Below are positions 1-13,100 of a DNA stretch of 62,003 nucleotides, one piece after another. The stretch is from Hofstenia miamia. Taxonomy: Eukaryota > Xenacoelomorpha > Acoela. The notes beneath the pieces are model-generated. The model was not told the DNA's origin. It saw nothing but the letters and a program-made list of their open reading frames with translations, and searched no databases. Position 1 is the stretch's first letter. Every line of letters begins with the position of its first letter. The DNA lies in assembly GCA_004352715.1 (NCBI GenBank), contig SCFE01000044.1, positions 325,562 to 387,564 on the forward strand, given 5' to 3'. The translations under genes and the position numbers were made by a program.

Positions 1-3000
1 TGTTAGGAGGGGAGGGGGGGGGCAAAGTACATGTACTACCTAACATACTAACTAATTAAGAGGACTTCTACTGTTTAAATCATAAAATTTACTGGCATTT
101 TTTCTGGAATTTCAATTTGGCCGTGGGAGTGGCAAATGCCACCGCTTGCGCCGCCACTGCAATTAATCAGCAATTGATGTCAACGTAAAGGGGTTCCACA
201 CGATGGGGTTTGTCCGAAGTCAAAAATGAACTATGTTAAGTGCTCTTTGAACACGATGAACTCATGCCCGGCACGTGCTCCGAGAGTAATTATATTGTAA
301 TTATCTCGCGTGGGAACAGATTAATCGTGAAGCATGGACTGTAGGTTTTTTGCGGCTGGAGCATTCTGGCGAGGCTGTACATTTCTGTTTGTTGCCGTGG
401 CCGTGGCCAGCGGAACCCCGTGAAGTTAAAAGCGGCCGCAAATATTGAAGCCGTTTATTAACGTAAAATATTTAGTATTATGTATATGTATGATAGTCAC
501 AACTTTTCTCATAATTTATCTGGACTTATACTCACCTTGAATAAAACTCATTATTCATTGTAAGAACTTGTGACCGCTAAAAATCGTGATTTAAAATTAA
601 AGTTGTGGACGGCCTCTGCAGTAAGGGTGCAGGTCAGAGCCTGTCGTTAGACGCAAAACACTAATGGGCATGTCTATTGGGAAACATGCTTTAATGCGAT
701 GTTAAAAATTTATATTAACGCGTTTTGCGGTGGCTGAAGTTGTTGAAAAAATTAAAAATTTTTCTTTGAAAATTTCGAATTTTCGAACAAGATTAAAATT
801 CTTTCAACACCCAATGTTCATGTATTTATAAAGTTTTGAGTCCATGGAAGCAACAATTACTTAGACTGTTTCTTGATATGTGAAAATATATTCAGGACCA
901 ATTGAGGCATGCCTTGCCCAAAGTCAAAAGGTCGCGTGCCCGAGGAATAGCGTTAATAGTTTTTGAGATATAAGCGCTTAACAATTTTTTGTAGGACCAT
1001 AAACAAATCCTAAAATCCCCAAGCTGCTTAAAGGTTAAGGTAACAAAAAGACCTATTGTGAAATCTTTCTTAAATGACTTTATTTCAATTTCCATATTTG
1101 AAACAATTTTAAAATTATCAAATTTAGATATGTTTTTATCAAAGTTAAGAAACATGATAGCAAAATGCCTTAGATATTATTACCAAAACTCGCTTAAACG
1201 AAACATCTGGCGAAGTTTACCAAACAAAGATCAAATTACTATGATTTATGAAGTTTTGCTTCTGCCTGTAACATGAAACATGTGTGATGGGTGATTTTTG
1301 AATTTTTCCAATAGGTAATGGCAGGCTTGTTAAAATATATTGGTATTTAAATTATTCAAATAAATATTTAATATATACTTATTTTCCGGGTTCAAAACTT
1401 AAATTTATTTATTTTTCTTAAAATACAGGTAATAATGTTGATGGATGTGAATGATGAGCATAAACACGCATCAAAGCTTCGTGTCAAAGACACCATATTG
1501 TGCGTTATGACAATAATCAGAAATGAACTTTAACCTGCCCAATTTGAACATTTGATTTTCCTATTCGTAAATTGCAGACATTCCAGTATTGCGCTTTTTA
1601 CTCTATTTTGAAGAAAATAAATAATTTTGATGCTCGAAATATTTATTTTTAGCATTCCAAGAAAAATTTATTTTGAAAATATTTATTGAAATGTATATGT
1701 ATATTTTTTACAAGCCTGAGTGATTGTACGAAAGTCGCAATTATTTTCTAACAATGAATATTTCTGAAATATTTATAGGTTTGAGGTGTGCTACTCAACG
1801 AATTTCAAGTCTCATGCGGAGATCCAAACTAATTAAAAAATTTTATGTTACAATATTTGTTTCCTAAAATTCTACTTCATGTGTATCATCTACATGCATT
1901 AGAGTTTCAACTGGCATGGGACCTTTGCACCATACTCCAAGTCCGGCCCATTTGTAATTAGTAAAATCAGGGCCGTAGTTGTGGTATCCTAAACCATTAC
2001 AAATAATTTGGCATCAATTATAAAGCACACATTTTACTACTAAATAGAATCTGATGTGTAATTAGTCAATTGAATGCCATAGTTAGAAATAAATATCATG
2101 AGAAAAAAATTGTTATAATAAAATTTTAAAAAATTCTAGGCCCATTCTACAAAAATATCATACATGGCCTTGTTAATTCTTATTTTTTGAGCCCGAGTCT
2201 GATTCTAGCCCAGCCTACCCTGGCCAAAGCTCGCTTTGGTTGCATCTTTGGCATATATCTTTATTTAAAATTAATAAAATAATAAATGAAACAAAGCAAC
2301 AGAAATTAACATAAATATATTCGCAAAAACCAACAATTTAAGATACATTTCAAACATTTAGCTAAATACATTAAGTTATGTGTTTGCTGAATGTACTCTT
2401 GACAATTATGCGAACAATATAATATATTAAAAAACATTTCCATAAGCCTTAAAAATACGGAATTTTCTAAGCATCGAAACTAGTTTTATAAATATTGGCT
2501 TGAAAAAACGTATTTATAATTTATAGAACTCCAGTGCTCCCAAATTAATTTAGAATAATTTTTTGATGACTCATCGTGCGCAATCAATAAACCAATGAGT
2601 GTTATCCCACAATCAAGCTATGGTGAGACGAATAGTCTCATTTAGACCGTAAATTACATAATTGAACATGATTAGGCCTGATTCGTGACTAATAAAGAAA
2701 GGGACATCAGCAATCGCAAAAATTCATAACTACAGTAAATAAAAACATGCGACCTTAAAACATAAAATATAAGATTTTATATATTAGAACTGCAGCATTT
2801 TATTGACGCATGTCTTTGTAGGCTTTGTAATTGTTTCTGTGCCAGGGGCGGTCATATTCCTGCAAATCTGGGGAAGTGTAGGCATAAATGTTAGGAATCT
2901 CGGTCAAGTGATAATATTTTTGGTACTTTGTTTTTATAGGGACCTATGTACACAGAAAGTCTCATATGCTATTGACACTGTTGCGAAATCTTCCTTGTCA

Positions 3001-3407
3001 TCCATAAAATAACAATGAGAGTAAATAAACTTGTCAGTGTGATAACTCAAAGTAAACAGTGAAAGTACATTGAGTTTGCGGGTAAAGAAGCACATCAAAC
3101 TATGTTAGTACTTTACAATGATTCGTATTTGATAATGACATATATATCATGTAGTTTGTAAAATACAGAAACATATCTTATAGATGAAATAGAGGCGCGT
3201 ACATTTGACTAACGCCCGAAACATTGAAATCTCACATAACACCGTAATGGGCTAAATTTTCCACGAAATATATTGAAGATCCGAATCATTGTTTCATATC
3301 TTAATAATTCCAATTCGATTTATCTTATGTTCACAACAAAATCTTTGTTTTAAACTTTTTGAATCCACACAATTTAAAAATTGCGGCAGTTGAAAACAAA
3401 ACCTCAT
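1..3407. other. Gene-poor stretch, no supported gene
   Basis: Both strands show only short AT-rich open frames without splice-flanked, compositionally coding or family-like sequence. A GGGGTTCC block near 190 recurs inverted near 412, which could be the ends of a short non-autonomous element, but no target duplication was found. Nothing else is supported. Confidence 0.6.
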
Positions 3408-3415
3408 ATTTATAT

Positions 3416-3825
3416 CAGAGTTCTCATCGTGTCTGCCTTTTAGACCCGAAACCGAAACCCGACCCATAACAACCACGGTCTTACTGGACCCGAGCCGACC
3501 CAATTTTTTTTACCAAGACCCAAACCTGACCCGAAGCTCAAACTTTTTCGAATTTGGACTCGAATGCGACTCGATTATTTTCTGAAGTCACCGAAATTGT
3601 TTAGAACTCCCTTAATAAAGACCGTTTTTTCTTGAACTAGCTAAACAGTTTGAAATTGACCCAAAATTATATATTCAGTGTAAACAAACAAGCAAACAAA
3701 TAGTTGGATTGACGAATATTGAAAATATTGATTTTGGACTGTTCCCAAGGATCCGAACCCGACCTAAGGCCCGAAATTTGTTGACATGGGACTCGAACCC
3801 GACCGTGTGGGGTATGAGAACTCTG
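3416..3825. mobile_element. Non-autonomous hAT-like element (MITE)
   Basis: The 410-bp element starts with CAGAGTTCTCAT and ends with its inverted copy. The flanking 8-bp direct repeats, atttatat (3408-3415) and atttatgt (3826-3833), match at 7 of 8 positions, the target size of hAT transposons. The interior has repeated acccgaccc-type motifs and no coding capacity. The class is inferred from the CAG terminus and duplication length. Confidence 0.75.
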
Positions 3826-3833
3826 ATTTATGT

Positions 3834-4479
3834 AAAATTAAGGAACCAAATTCACTTGATACACAAGTTAACCAATTTATCATAATGTAATATCAAATGC
3901 AGTTATATATACATACATTTATGTATTAGGATCAGCCAGTAGCTCTGAATGTCGAGGTCAATAAAAATTTGAGCTGGTAAAGTTTCGAGCAAAAATTACC
4001 GCGATATTTTTACGTTAAATTTCTATAAACATAATTTCATGTAAATAATAAATAGAAAATTGAGATTATGTAAATAAATAAGTTCTTATAGTTTTTGAGG
4101 AAGATAATCTTTTAATAAAAAATGCCTAAAATTAATTCGCTATTTCAAACTCACAAGTTGTTATTTAGTAGTAGTGTAATATTCCACTTATCAAAAATTG
4201 CAAATATTTCAAGTTTTGACAAAGAAAATCTTGTTGTAATAAAGCCAACCATTCCCGTCAGCGCAACCCTCGTATGCGCGATCTGATTGGCTAAGCGACC
4301 GGACGCGTTTAGATAAGTTTGCCACTGCATCGGTATCAAATTTACTTAACAATAATAGTTTGCCGGCTGTTGTTGTCATTTGCTTTGCGTATCCAGCTCG
4401 TTCTGTCAACATATTTACCCAAGTTTCCTCCGCATTCCTTATCAACGAAGATAAGCAGGTGTTATTTTACAAACAAGTC
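3834..4479. other. Upstream region of the Ikaros-like gene
   Basis: No gene is seen. The stretch holds the putative 5' untranslated and promoter region of the gene that starts at 4480. The frame stays open upstream to about 4360 but has no earlier ATG, and a donor-like aagcag/gtgt lies at 4458-4459. An upstream non-coding or alternative exon is possible but unproven. Confidence 0.45.
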
Positions 4480-7107
4480 ATGTCTCTTTCGCACGAACTT
4501 GATGTAGCTATGGATCTCTCGACACACTTTTCGAATCCCTCATCCCCGGAAGACACCCCCCTTATAATAGATTCTTCAAGCGATCGCGCAATTAGCCCTA
4601 CTTCAGACTTAGGTTCAAGCGCTTCCGAAAATCTTTCAGATGGATTGGAGGATTTAGAATCTCTTTTGATTAAAGCGAATTATTCCTCTGCACCTATTGA
4701 TCTCGCTGTTAGAACAAATTCGATAAATCCAATCCAACAATCTGCTAAAAATTTTAAGCCGATTATTCCACGTCCCCGTATAAAAGGTAGCCTTTTTTCT
4801 CGCAACATATTTGCTGTTATATAGTACTAAATATAAAGTTGTAATAATTTCCAATCGTTTTAAATTTCCCAATTTAATATATTTTATTAGGAGAGCGGCC
4901 TTTCGTATGCGATGAGTGCGGTATATCTTTCACTCAAAAGGGCAATTTATCACGACACAAACAGATCCATGTTCCTCACAAGCCTTATAAGTGTGAACTG
5001 TGTCCATACGCCAGTAGACGTAAAGATGCGCTCATCAATCATAAAAGCACCCATTGTGTTATCAAGCCTTATAAATGCGTGCAGTGCTCTCAAGCATATA
5101 AACAGCGGTCATCACTCAGAGAACATCTCAAAACCGTAAGTTTTTTATAATCATCTTTAGAATTCTAGCAAATATATTACCCGAAATTAATTGGTATTTG
5201 TAATAGGACTCGAATTATCGTGATTGAAACACGTCAAAATGTAATCGAAAATGTGCTAAAAATGTGAAAAAATAAATTTTTAGTATTAAATTAGATTTCC
5301 GCTGATCGGATTTTGTGGCATCTTATCTATCTGATAACTAAATTTTAGGAGAACCGTGAATGAGATACATATACTTAAGAGAATATTCCGTTTCTTATCA
5401 AAAAGCTTGTTGCGATAAAAACTTAATTCAAAGAGCTACAACTTTTTTTATATTGCGGTAGTATTGTTTGATTATTTATTTTTTTGCAATGATAGCGTCG
5501 ACTTGTTTTTTTGAAAAACAATCAAATCGCAAATATATTTCTAAACATATATATTGCAATTTCATAAAATACATGCATTAAAATTAAAGTAAATTTGTTG
5601 AAGCACATTTCTTGAATTATATTGGAAATATTTTGTCATTTTACTAGGAAAATAGTGCCACGAAATTTGTGGTTTGTTTTCGCTACATGAAAAAAATCAA
5701 TCAGCAATTATAAATTTATTTTACATATTTCGTAAAATTAAATATTTAATTAGTGCCTACTATAATTACCACAGGTTGGCGCCCATGTTATTCGTGGTTA
5801 ATTATTAGATTCCCTCCCAATCAACCCTCTGCACGACTGTTTTCATTAATGAATTTATTAAGGGAAAATCACGAAACGTGAAATTGCTTAATTGCCTGAT
5901 TTAAATGAAATGTTTTTTAGATCCATAGAATGTCACAAGAAGAAATTAAGAATGTGATGCCGGAATCTTCGCCATCCACTTTAATCCAAAGTGAACAGCC
6001 AGTAGTGGAACCAAAACAAGAAGCTGAGGATGACTCATCTCCCAAACGGGCCAGACTTGATAGCGGTACATGTGATCTAAGCCCTTCCTACTATGCTCCA
6101 GTCTCTCAAGAGACAGAAAGGAACCTTCCGCATTTTGCGCTCCCTGCAGTAAGTTTTGTAACTTTACACACTTCAAAATACTAATAGTATCGTACCCCCT
6201 TTTTGACTTTTATACCGCGTGTTGTTTGAATTGAATATTTTCCATGCATTTTATTCGCATTCCACCAATTGCTAATATGGATGCGTTCAAACCTGTAAAT
6301 TTGTTTTGGTAATGCCCTCCGTTGAAAGAAGCTTATCATTTGTTTTTCTGATTTATAGAGAAATATTGTTTTCTTCCACATTGTCCCAAGAGAAATCAAA
6401 TGCAGTTTAGTTTTGATATTATTTTCTAGTCATAACAAATTGTGTAAATATTTGTACATTTTTGCAATATGATCGCATCAATTTAAGTGCGTGATAATGC
6501 GTATAGTAATGTTTTGCCATATTTGGCTTGAAGCATGACATCAAAATTCTTGGAATTCTGTGAAATGGAGAATTTTCAATGTTTTAGTGTCAAGAATTAA
6601 GCTTAAAAATATTATAAAATAGTGTGTTTGTATATATTAATGTCATATATGTTTAAACGATTTAATCATTTACGAATAATTTAGCATTTCGAACCAAAGA
6701 TAGAACCAATTGTTTACACTGCAGTGAGCCCTTCCGTCTACTCTTCGATTCCCAATCATATCCAAGCAGAGGCTAATTTTGTTCGACAGCCAGCAGTTAC
6801 TGCTCATGGTACGCCAGCTTGGTTCGATTATGCAAATCTTCCCCGAAAAGAGAATCAGAGAGAGCCATCTCCTGAGTGTAAACCTAAAGGATGCGACGTG
6901 TGCCAATCCATGCTCAAGTGCGAGCATTGTAAAATAGTGTTTCTTGATAGTGTTATTTACACCATCCACACAGGTCTTCATAGCAACAACGATCCATTTA
7001 GATGCAACGTATGTGGATTTGTGGCAGTTAATCGATATGAGTTTTCTTCCCATATCGCTCGCGGTACACATATTGCACCGCAATCAGCTTCTGTTTCTTC
7101 GACATGA
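4480..7107 (+). CDS. ikzf: Ikaros-family (IKZF) zinc-finger transcription factor
   Basis: Four exons: 4480-4786, 4891-5135, 5921-6148 and 6685-7107. All junctions are GT/AG and all phases join, giving 400 aa plus stop. Exon 2 encodes three C2H2 fingers: C109/C112/H125/H129, C137/C140/H153/H157 and C165/C168/H181/H186. They carry the Ikaros DNA-contact signatures FTQKGNL, RRKDAL and YKQRSSL. The last exon encodes the paired C-terminal fingers used by Ikaros proteins for dimerisation: C339/C342/H355/H359 and C367/C370/H383/H389, with [10 protein letters not shown] and RYEFSSHI. The start at 4480 is the first ATG in the open frame. The vertebrate first N-terminal finger is absent; residues 1-102 are Ser/Asp-rich. 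The link between fingers is rich in acidic residues and Pro and includes SPKRARL, possibly a nuclear signal. It is expected to act in the nucleus as a sequence-specific dimeric regulator. The family assignment is firm; orthology to one vertebrate IKZF is not claimed. Confidence 0.95.
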
Positions 7108-8012
7108 TGTTCTGTGCTATTATTAATTGACTAGTTTTGTACTATTTGCAGTAAACTTATTTTGTAATATAAATGTGTTTAATTTTGGAGAAACATGTAA
7201 ATAATATTTTAGTTAAATTTTGTTGTTTTTAGTTTCAGGTAATTCATTTAGTTGCCTTTCGTTAAACTCATTTACCATGGATCGAATATTTTTTATGGAA
7301 ATTTAAGTAAATGACTGATTATAGCATTATTTACAAGAAAAGTTACTTAACCATACAATCTCACATTAAATATTTCGTTTGCGGCAAATTTTATGCATAT
7401 AATTCTTCATTTTATTGAAGACGAGTTCGTAAATTGCTGTTTGAAATTCGAAATTGTTTTTTTACTCTTTTAAAAAGATTCTTTCATTCTATTATGACAA
7501 TATTTTTTGTTTGAAAATACTAGTGTGCGGATGCGCATGATTGGTGATTATAAATCGATACACTTTTCTAGAAGCCGTTAAAAGTGGCATACTTTCATTT
7601 TTCCTCTACAATAAAATGTCGGTAATTTTCGAAATTATTCATCATCTTACGATTTGGTGACAAATAACAAATACAAGATGTTTGTGACAAATTGAAGAAT
7701 ATCTATAAATAGTTCTCCCACTTTGGGATATGAATTTTGTGTAAGATGATTTGAACCGAAATGTTCCGTACATATTTGGTTTTTTGGAAATCATATCAAG
7801 ACAAACATTGATCAGTTCTAGATCCCTTATTATTCCATCTATGCCTAAATGATATTCTTAACTTCATCTGTACTAAATCCATTCAATTTTTACATGATAC
7901 TTTATTATATGCAATCCAACAAAGTTTTTCCATGGAATATAATGAAATTGAATATTGAGAAAATTTCATTTACGACTAGAAAGTAAATGAAAAAGTAGAA
8001 TCTTTAGAATAA
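7108..8012. other. Downstream flank of the Ikaros-like gene
   Basis: AT-rich sequence with no further coding exon. It should contain the 3' untranslated region. The first plain AATAAA on the + strand is near 7610, about 500 bases after the stop, and is only a candidate polyadenylation signal. Confidence 0.4.
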
Positions 8013-9950
8013 TTGTTTCTGCAACTAATAATATTAACTATCTTGATGTTGGCATTCACAATGAAAGAACTCCTATGCAATCACATTTTTCGAAATGTGA
8101 ATAAATTAATAAGAACTAACAGAATTCGACAAATTTTAAACAATGGACCTAATGCTTGCTTGGTAGCGAAAAAACCTATCCCGCGTGTCGACGGCGTCTA
8201 CCATAATAACCTGATGTAGACATTTCATGGAAAACTCACTTGACGACTGTAAAATGGATTCTAACTAATGTGTAAATGCTCAAGCTGGATTAGGCACATC
8301 TGTATGCCAAGACGAATGTCACAACGCATGTTACCATTTTTCGAATGGGGATGTAGAATTATATCCGGGTCCAAATTTATATGAATTGAAAATTTAGAGA
8401 ATCGTTATAAAGATAATGTTAAATGTATTTATTTAATTAAAAAATAAATCATTTTCTTAAAATTGCAACTCAATTTGGATAAAATTCAATTTTTACTATT
8501 AATTTTCCGAGAAACAACAATGATATCAATCCAAGACCCACAAACTTTAATGTTTCTGTTAAAAATTGAAGATTTTTGTGTAATTTGGAAACTATGTATA
8601 AATATTAATCCTTGAATATTTCAGTGACCACTCACTGTATTTATATTAATAAAATTCACGTTAAGTTTTGTAAATTTAAAACTGTTAATGCTAGGGATTT
8701 CAAAACAGTTCAGACGAAGTCATAGATAATATAGTTAAAAATGTCCCATTCGACTACATTTTTACTCTAAATTCTGTTTCCCAAATGCTAACTTACATTT
8801 CCGCACACATCAGTAAAGTACTAAACAAAGTAGAATCGGAAAAATCCCGTCGAGTAATTTACAAAGAACGACGATTTAACTTAACCACAACTGATAAAAT
8901 AATTAGGAACACCATGAATGTAAATCAAAAACATTTTGATCTAGCCGACCGAGATAAATTGGACTAATTACCAAAGATCAAAGAAATTAATTAAGAAGCT
9001 GCGTGCAAAAAATTCAGCAGTCAAAACTTGAATTTATCTAATCAAAAGTAGAAATTTTTAAACTGTTTCATTGGAATGTCAAATGTGCTCAATAGTAAAA
9101 TTTCAGAAAATCATATTGATAATATAATATATACCGATAAAAAAAGGATGCATAATCATTTAAATCATACATTTAACAGTTAACGACGACTTGGGGTTGA
9201 GGTACACCTATACTACCTCAGAGCTATTAATTTTCTTAATAGTTTGAAAGATGTAAATGAAACCTGTTTTGGTGATATTGAATGACTTATCATCAAAAAC
9301 AAGTTTCAGCAAAATTTGGGCAACCGCCGTGAAGTATTGTTGTATATTAGATAAAGGCGGTTTGGGGTTTCTATAATATAAATTGATTGCATTCTGTGGT
9401 ATCATCCAAGTGCGACTGCATTTTGGAATCATTATGAGATCTCATAACATTAAAACAAATAACACTCATTGCAATATGTGTAAATGACATGACTAAACAC
9501 GTGAATAATAGCGAAATATATCAATTGGCTGACTATTCTTGAATCACTAACACTGATAATGATGCATTTAGAGCCATTAAAATTTACAGTTAAATTTATT
9601 AGAATGAAATAATATTGTCTCATCTACAAAATTTATAACGGAAAAATCACAATTCGTTATATTGTTCCCAATTCTGTTAAAGAAATAACAAAAAATTTGG
9701 AATGAATTGCTAACGGTATTCCGATAAAACAAAGCGGTCATGTTACATACTTAGGGGTTGATTTTGACTACGATATAAAATTTGATAATTTTATCTTAAA
9801 AATGACAAAAAAAATACTTCTGGTGTTAGATACTTATACCACCTTAAAAATTTAGGTCCAGATTATCATGCATTTTTGTTTATTGGAATTACATTATTGT
9901 TGATTTATATTTATTATTTATAAATCTTAATACAAAAAGCCGCTATTTAT
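8013..9950 (+). mobile_element. Degenerate APE-type LINE (non-LTR retrotransposon) relic
   Basis: Several fragments on the + strand look like one decayed LINE. At 8344-8376 a frame reads NGDVELYPGPN, close to the D-x-E-x-N-P-G-P motif often found at the start of LINE ORF2 and in 2A-like peptides. A 60-codon open piece follows at 8785-8967. At 9748-9800 the frame reads TYLGVDFDYDIKFDNFI, matching the segment after the catalytic core in jockey/CR1-type reverse transcriptases. Stops and shifts are frequent and the catalytic centre is missing. Boundaries are approximate. Confidence 0.6.
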
Positions 9951-10141
9951 TATCAAAAGTTTTAATTGGTTACTAAAAACATAAAATTTTCAAGTAAGCA
10001 TGAGAAGAAGAAGAAAAATCTATATTCAGATATTGTTTTAACAATAAATAGAAATACTGATAACAAATTCTGAAAGCGTCAAGAAAGTAATACAAAACTA
10101 AACAAAAAAAGAAAACAATGAATATTTACAAATAAAAAGTG

Positions 10142-10495
10142 TTTAACTTGGGCTATGGCGATTGCTAGTTTCTATTAATAGAGTAATCAGGATTATAAAA
10201 TTTATAACCTCGCCATTTCAGTTTTTTTATATTATAAGTGCAAAAATATTTTTTAATATTCATTTTAAAGTTTTTTAATTTACTTATTTGTTTAATATAT
10301 TTTGGTAATTCATTCCACATATTTATAGCTGTTTAGAAATGCATTTTTCATTATTCGCTTCTTATACCTAATAGGTACAATTATGTGTGTTCTTGTATTT
10401 TGTTTATCGACTAATTTTGCAGCAAGAAAGTCCTTTTTGTAATATGGGAAAGTATTGTTAACTATTTTGAAGAACGTCGTTAAGATATTTATACG
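10142..10495 (-). mobile_element. LINE relic, 3' part, left of the hAT insertion
   Basis: Reading the minus strand, a degenerate frame gives ILTTFFKIVNNTFPYYKKDF and then Arg/Lys-rich text resembling the tail of a LINE ORF2. It continues the frame of the fragment at 13101-13752: removing the hAT element and one target copy makes the two sides contiguous. No intact frame remains. Confidence 0.6.
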
Positions 10496-10503
10496 GATGT
10501 AAC

Positions 10504-13092
10504 CAGTGTTGTTAAATTGTATGGATCAAAAAATAAAATTGTATAAAATTGTAAAATTTTTCCTAAAAAATAAAATTGTATAAAATTGTATAAAATTGTA
10601 TAATGATACTGAGTAACAACTAGTTCTTATCTAGTCCTCATTTTCACTAACTGGCTCAAATTCCCATGGCACAACTTTGGACTCGTAATCGACGTCTCTA
10701 ATTTTTTTAGTGATCCGTAAATTCTGAAATAAGAAAACAAGTTTTGTGGCTTTATCGGGGAGAAGTTTGTTTCGACGGCGGTTATGAATGAATTCATAGT
10801 TGCTCCAAATTCTTTCACATGAAGTAGCCGAAGAAATTTGTGCAAGAATCCGGGTAGCAACTTTTGATAATTCGGGTACTGCACAACCATACATAGTCCA
10901 CCATTCATGTGCAGGCATCTTTTTTGCTGCTTGTATTGCTACTGGATTGCCAAATAGCCCTTCCTTTTGCTTAAATTTCATGTATTGTGACACACATGAG
11001 GCTTGAGCTGCAATATCGTCCTGGTAAATTTTTTCAAAAACAGTATGGAGTTCGCCAATAACTTCTGGGTTAGATAATTGACCGAAATCCTGATACTCTG
11101 GGTCGAGTGCAAATCCTGCGCTATGCAATGGCGAGTGCATCATGCCCCATCGACTGTCAAACTTTGACTTGACATCGCTGACAAAGCCGTCAGGCAAATC
11201 TTCCGAAACAAAATTTTGTATTCTTTCCCCCAATTGAAACATTTTGTAGTAAATTTTCCCCATCACCGGAGTATCGCTGTCCACTAACCGCAATAACGAG
11301 ACCACAGGTGCACACATATCACACACGGCACTAATAATTTTCCAAAATTTATCATAAAAAATAATTGACTTCGCAGTTGCAAATTGTTCCCGAAACTTGG
11401 GGGGTTGGTTTTCACAAAAATCGCGGATAGAACGGTCCGCAAACGTTTCTTCCAAGGGCCCGCGAACTTCAATGAGACGTTTGAGCATGGTAAAATTAGT
11501 GGCAAATCTGGTTTCTGCAGGTTTTAGTAACTCAAGTTTTGATTTCGAGGAAAACATACTCAAAACTTTTTCTCGGTTGCGAACAAAATTTATAATTGTG
11601 CTGGCATTGGAGATAGCTTCTTTCACCACCATTATTTTTCCGATGTCTTCCAAAAACAGATCCAGCACATGTGCACTGCACCCCATGCAAAAAATGTGCG
11701 GAAATTTTTCTTCAATAATTGTCCAGGCAGCTTTGCAATTAGCTGCATTGTCTGTAATTAGCACGGTGACGTTTTCAGGACCTACTTTTTCAATTTGCGG
11801 AATTAGCCACTCGGCAATAAATTGGCCTGATTTAGTTTCCCCAGAAGCAGAAACACAGTCTAGAAAATAGGGCCCCCTTGTTGTCACTAAAACGGAATTC
11901 AATAAGGGCTTACGTTTTATGTTGGTGTATCCATCGCTACATAGTGTACCCCCACTTAATTTGGCCTGAGATAAATGACTCTGTTCTTCGTCCTTCCTGA
12001 ATTTTTCATAACACGAGTCAAGAAGATTGGTTGATAGAGACTGCCGAGTTGGTAATTTTTAGGCCGGACCAAAATTTGCTATTGCGGTAATAGCTTCTTT
12101 AAAAAACGGATTTTCCAAAACGTAGAATGGGACCCCAGTTGCGTAAAATGCTCGAGCTAAACATTCGTCTACTTCTGATTTAGTTTTCTTAGAAAACATA
12201 GTTTTGATGTTCTGTTGTGAAGCTGACGTTGATGCCTCCGGTGTTGCTGCCTTGGATAGTTTTTGCATCTTTTGCCGTTTTGCATTTTTCTCCACCATGT
12301 CTTCCTCTTTCTTGAGTAACTTCTGCTTAACATTCGAAGGGATATCTCCAGAACATTTTGAAACACCCAAAGCAGCGTTGTTTCCAAGAATATGCGCCCT
12401 GATTCGAGTGGCATTTGCCGTGAACTCCATTTCGCAAAATATGCATTTCACTCGGTCTTGGTGACCCGTCTCACGTATCTCAACAAGTGTTACGTAATTA
12501 TATTCTTCGCCTTTACTCCTTGGCATAATGCATAAATCAGATCTGAAAGAATTTGTAAGAGTGGTGTTTGTTTTACTTTCGACCAATCAGGTGTGTTCGG
12601 TACAGATCGGCACCGAACAATGTAATGTAATCGGCGGACCACTTAAGTAATGCACTTAAGAACAAATGTAAATAAACCGAATTTCAATTTACGCTTCAGT
12701 GGAATTCAATGATTATATTGCAGATCTGCAATTGGCTTATAATAAAAAGAGTAAGTTTACTTGTGTCTAGTAAAATAGGTCCCCCTTGAAGCATAATGAA
12801 GAGAGAGTCAAGGGACCTATACCAAATGAAAGAGGACATATAGGGGAACAAAACGTCGAATTTTGTTTTTATAATTTCTTCGTAATCTTTAAGATAATCA
12901 AAATTGAATTAATCTTCGAATTCGTTTATTTTGATCGTTCCGGTCTCCAACAAGGTGAGAGCGCAACGAAATACTGGCTAGGCTATCGCTATGCAATACA
13001 ATTTTATTCTCACAATTTTATTATTACAACAATAAAATTGTACAATTTAATGTCATGAATAAAATTGTACAATTTACAATTTAACATCACTG
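10504..13092 (-). mobile_element. hAT DNA transposon, nearly complete
   Basis: The ends are inverted: CAGTGTTGTTAAATTGTA on the left and CAGTGATGTTAAATTGTA (reverse complement) on the right. Perfect 8-bp direct repeats gatgtaac flank it at 10496-10503 and 13093-13100. Both subterminal zones carry many copies of AAATTGTA/TACAATTT, at 10516-10602 and 12990-13080, as expected of hAT transposase-binding repeats. The element carries a BED-finger transposase on the minus strand. The exact duplication and long open frames argue for a recent insertion. The host sequence is an older LINE relic. Confidence 0.93.
10631..12526 (-). pseudogene. hAT transposase with BED zinc finger, one in-frame stop
   Basis: The frame runs from ATG at 12526 to TAG at 10631-10633, 631 codons, interrupted only by TAA at 12059-12061 (codon 156). 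Residues 25-60 form a BED-like finger with C28-x2-C31 and H45. The core follows hAT order: D198 in CSDGYTN, D259 in LITDNAANC, then CSAHVLDLFLED, and the C-terminal dimerisation region starting ATSCERIWS with the acidic residue at about codon 571. These positions match the D, D, E triad of hAT enzymes. The text after the stop starts KLPTRQSLSTNLLD, the usual hAT segment there, so the stop looks like a single nonsense mutation rather than an ORF boundary. As it stands, no full-length enzyme is encoded. Confidence 0.9.
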
Positions 13093-13100
13093 GATGTAAC

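Noticed and set aside
892-1276. Overlapping short ORFs near 1 kb
   Set aside because: Low-complexity AT-rich frames on both strands with no motif, splice context or coding bias.
11397-11870. 157-codon + strand ORF inside the hAT element
   Set aside because: It is the antisense shadow of the transposase frame, which has all the family motifs.
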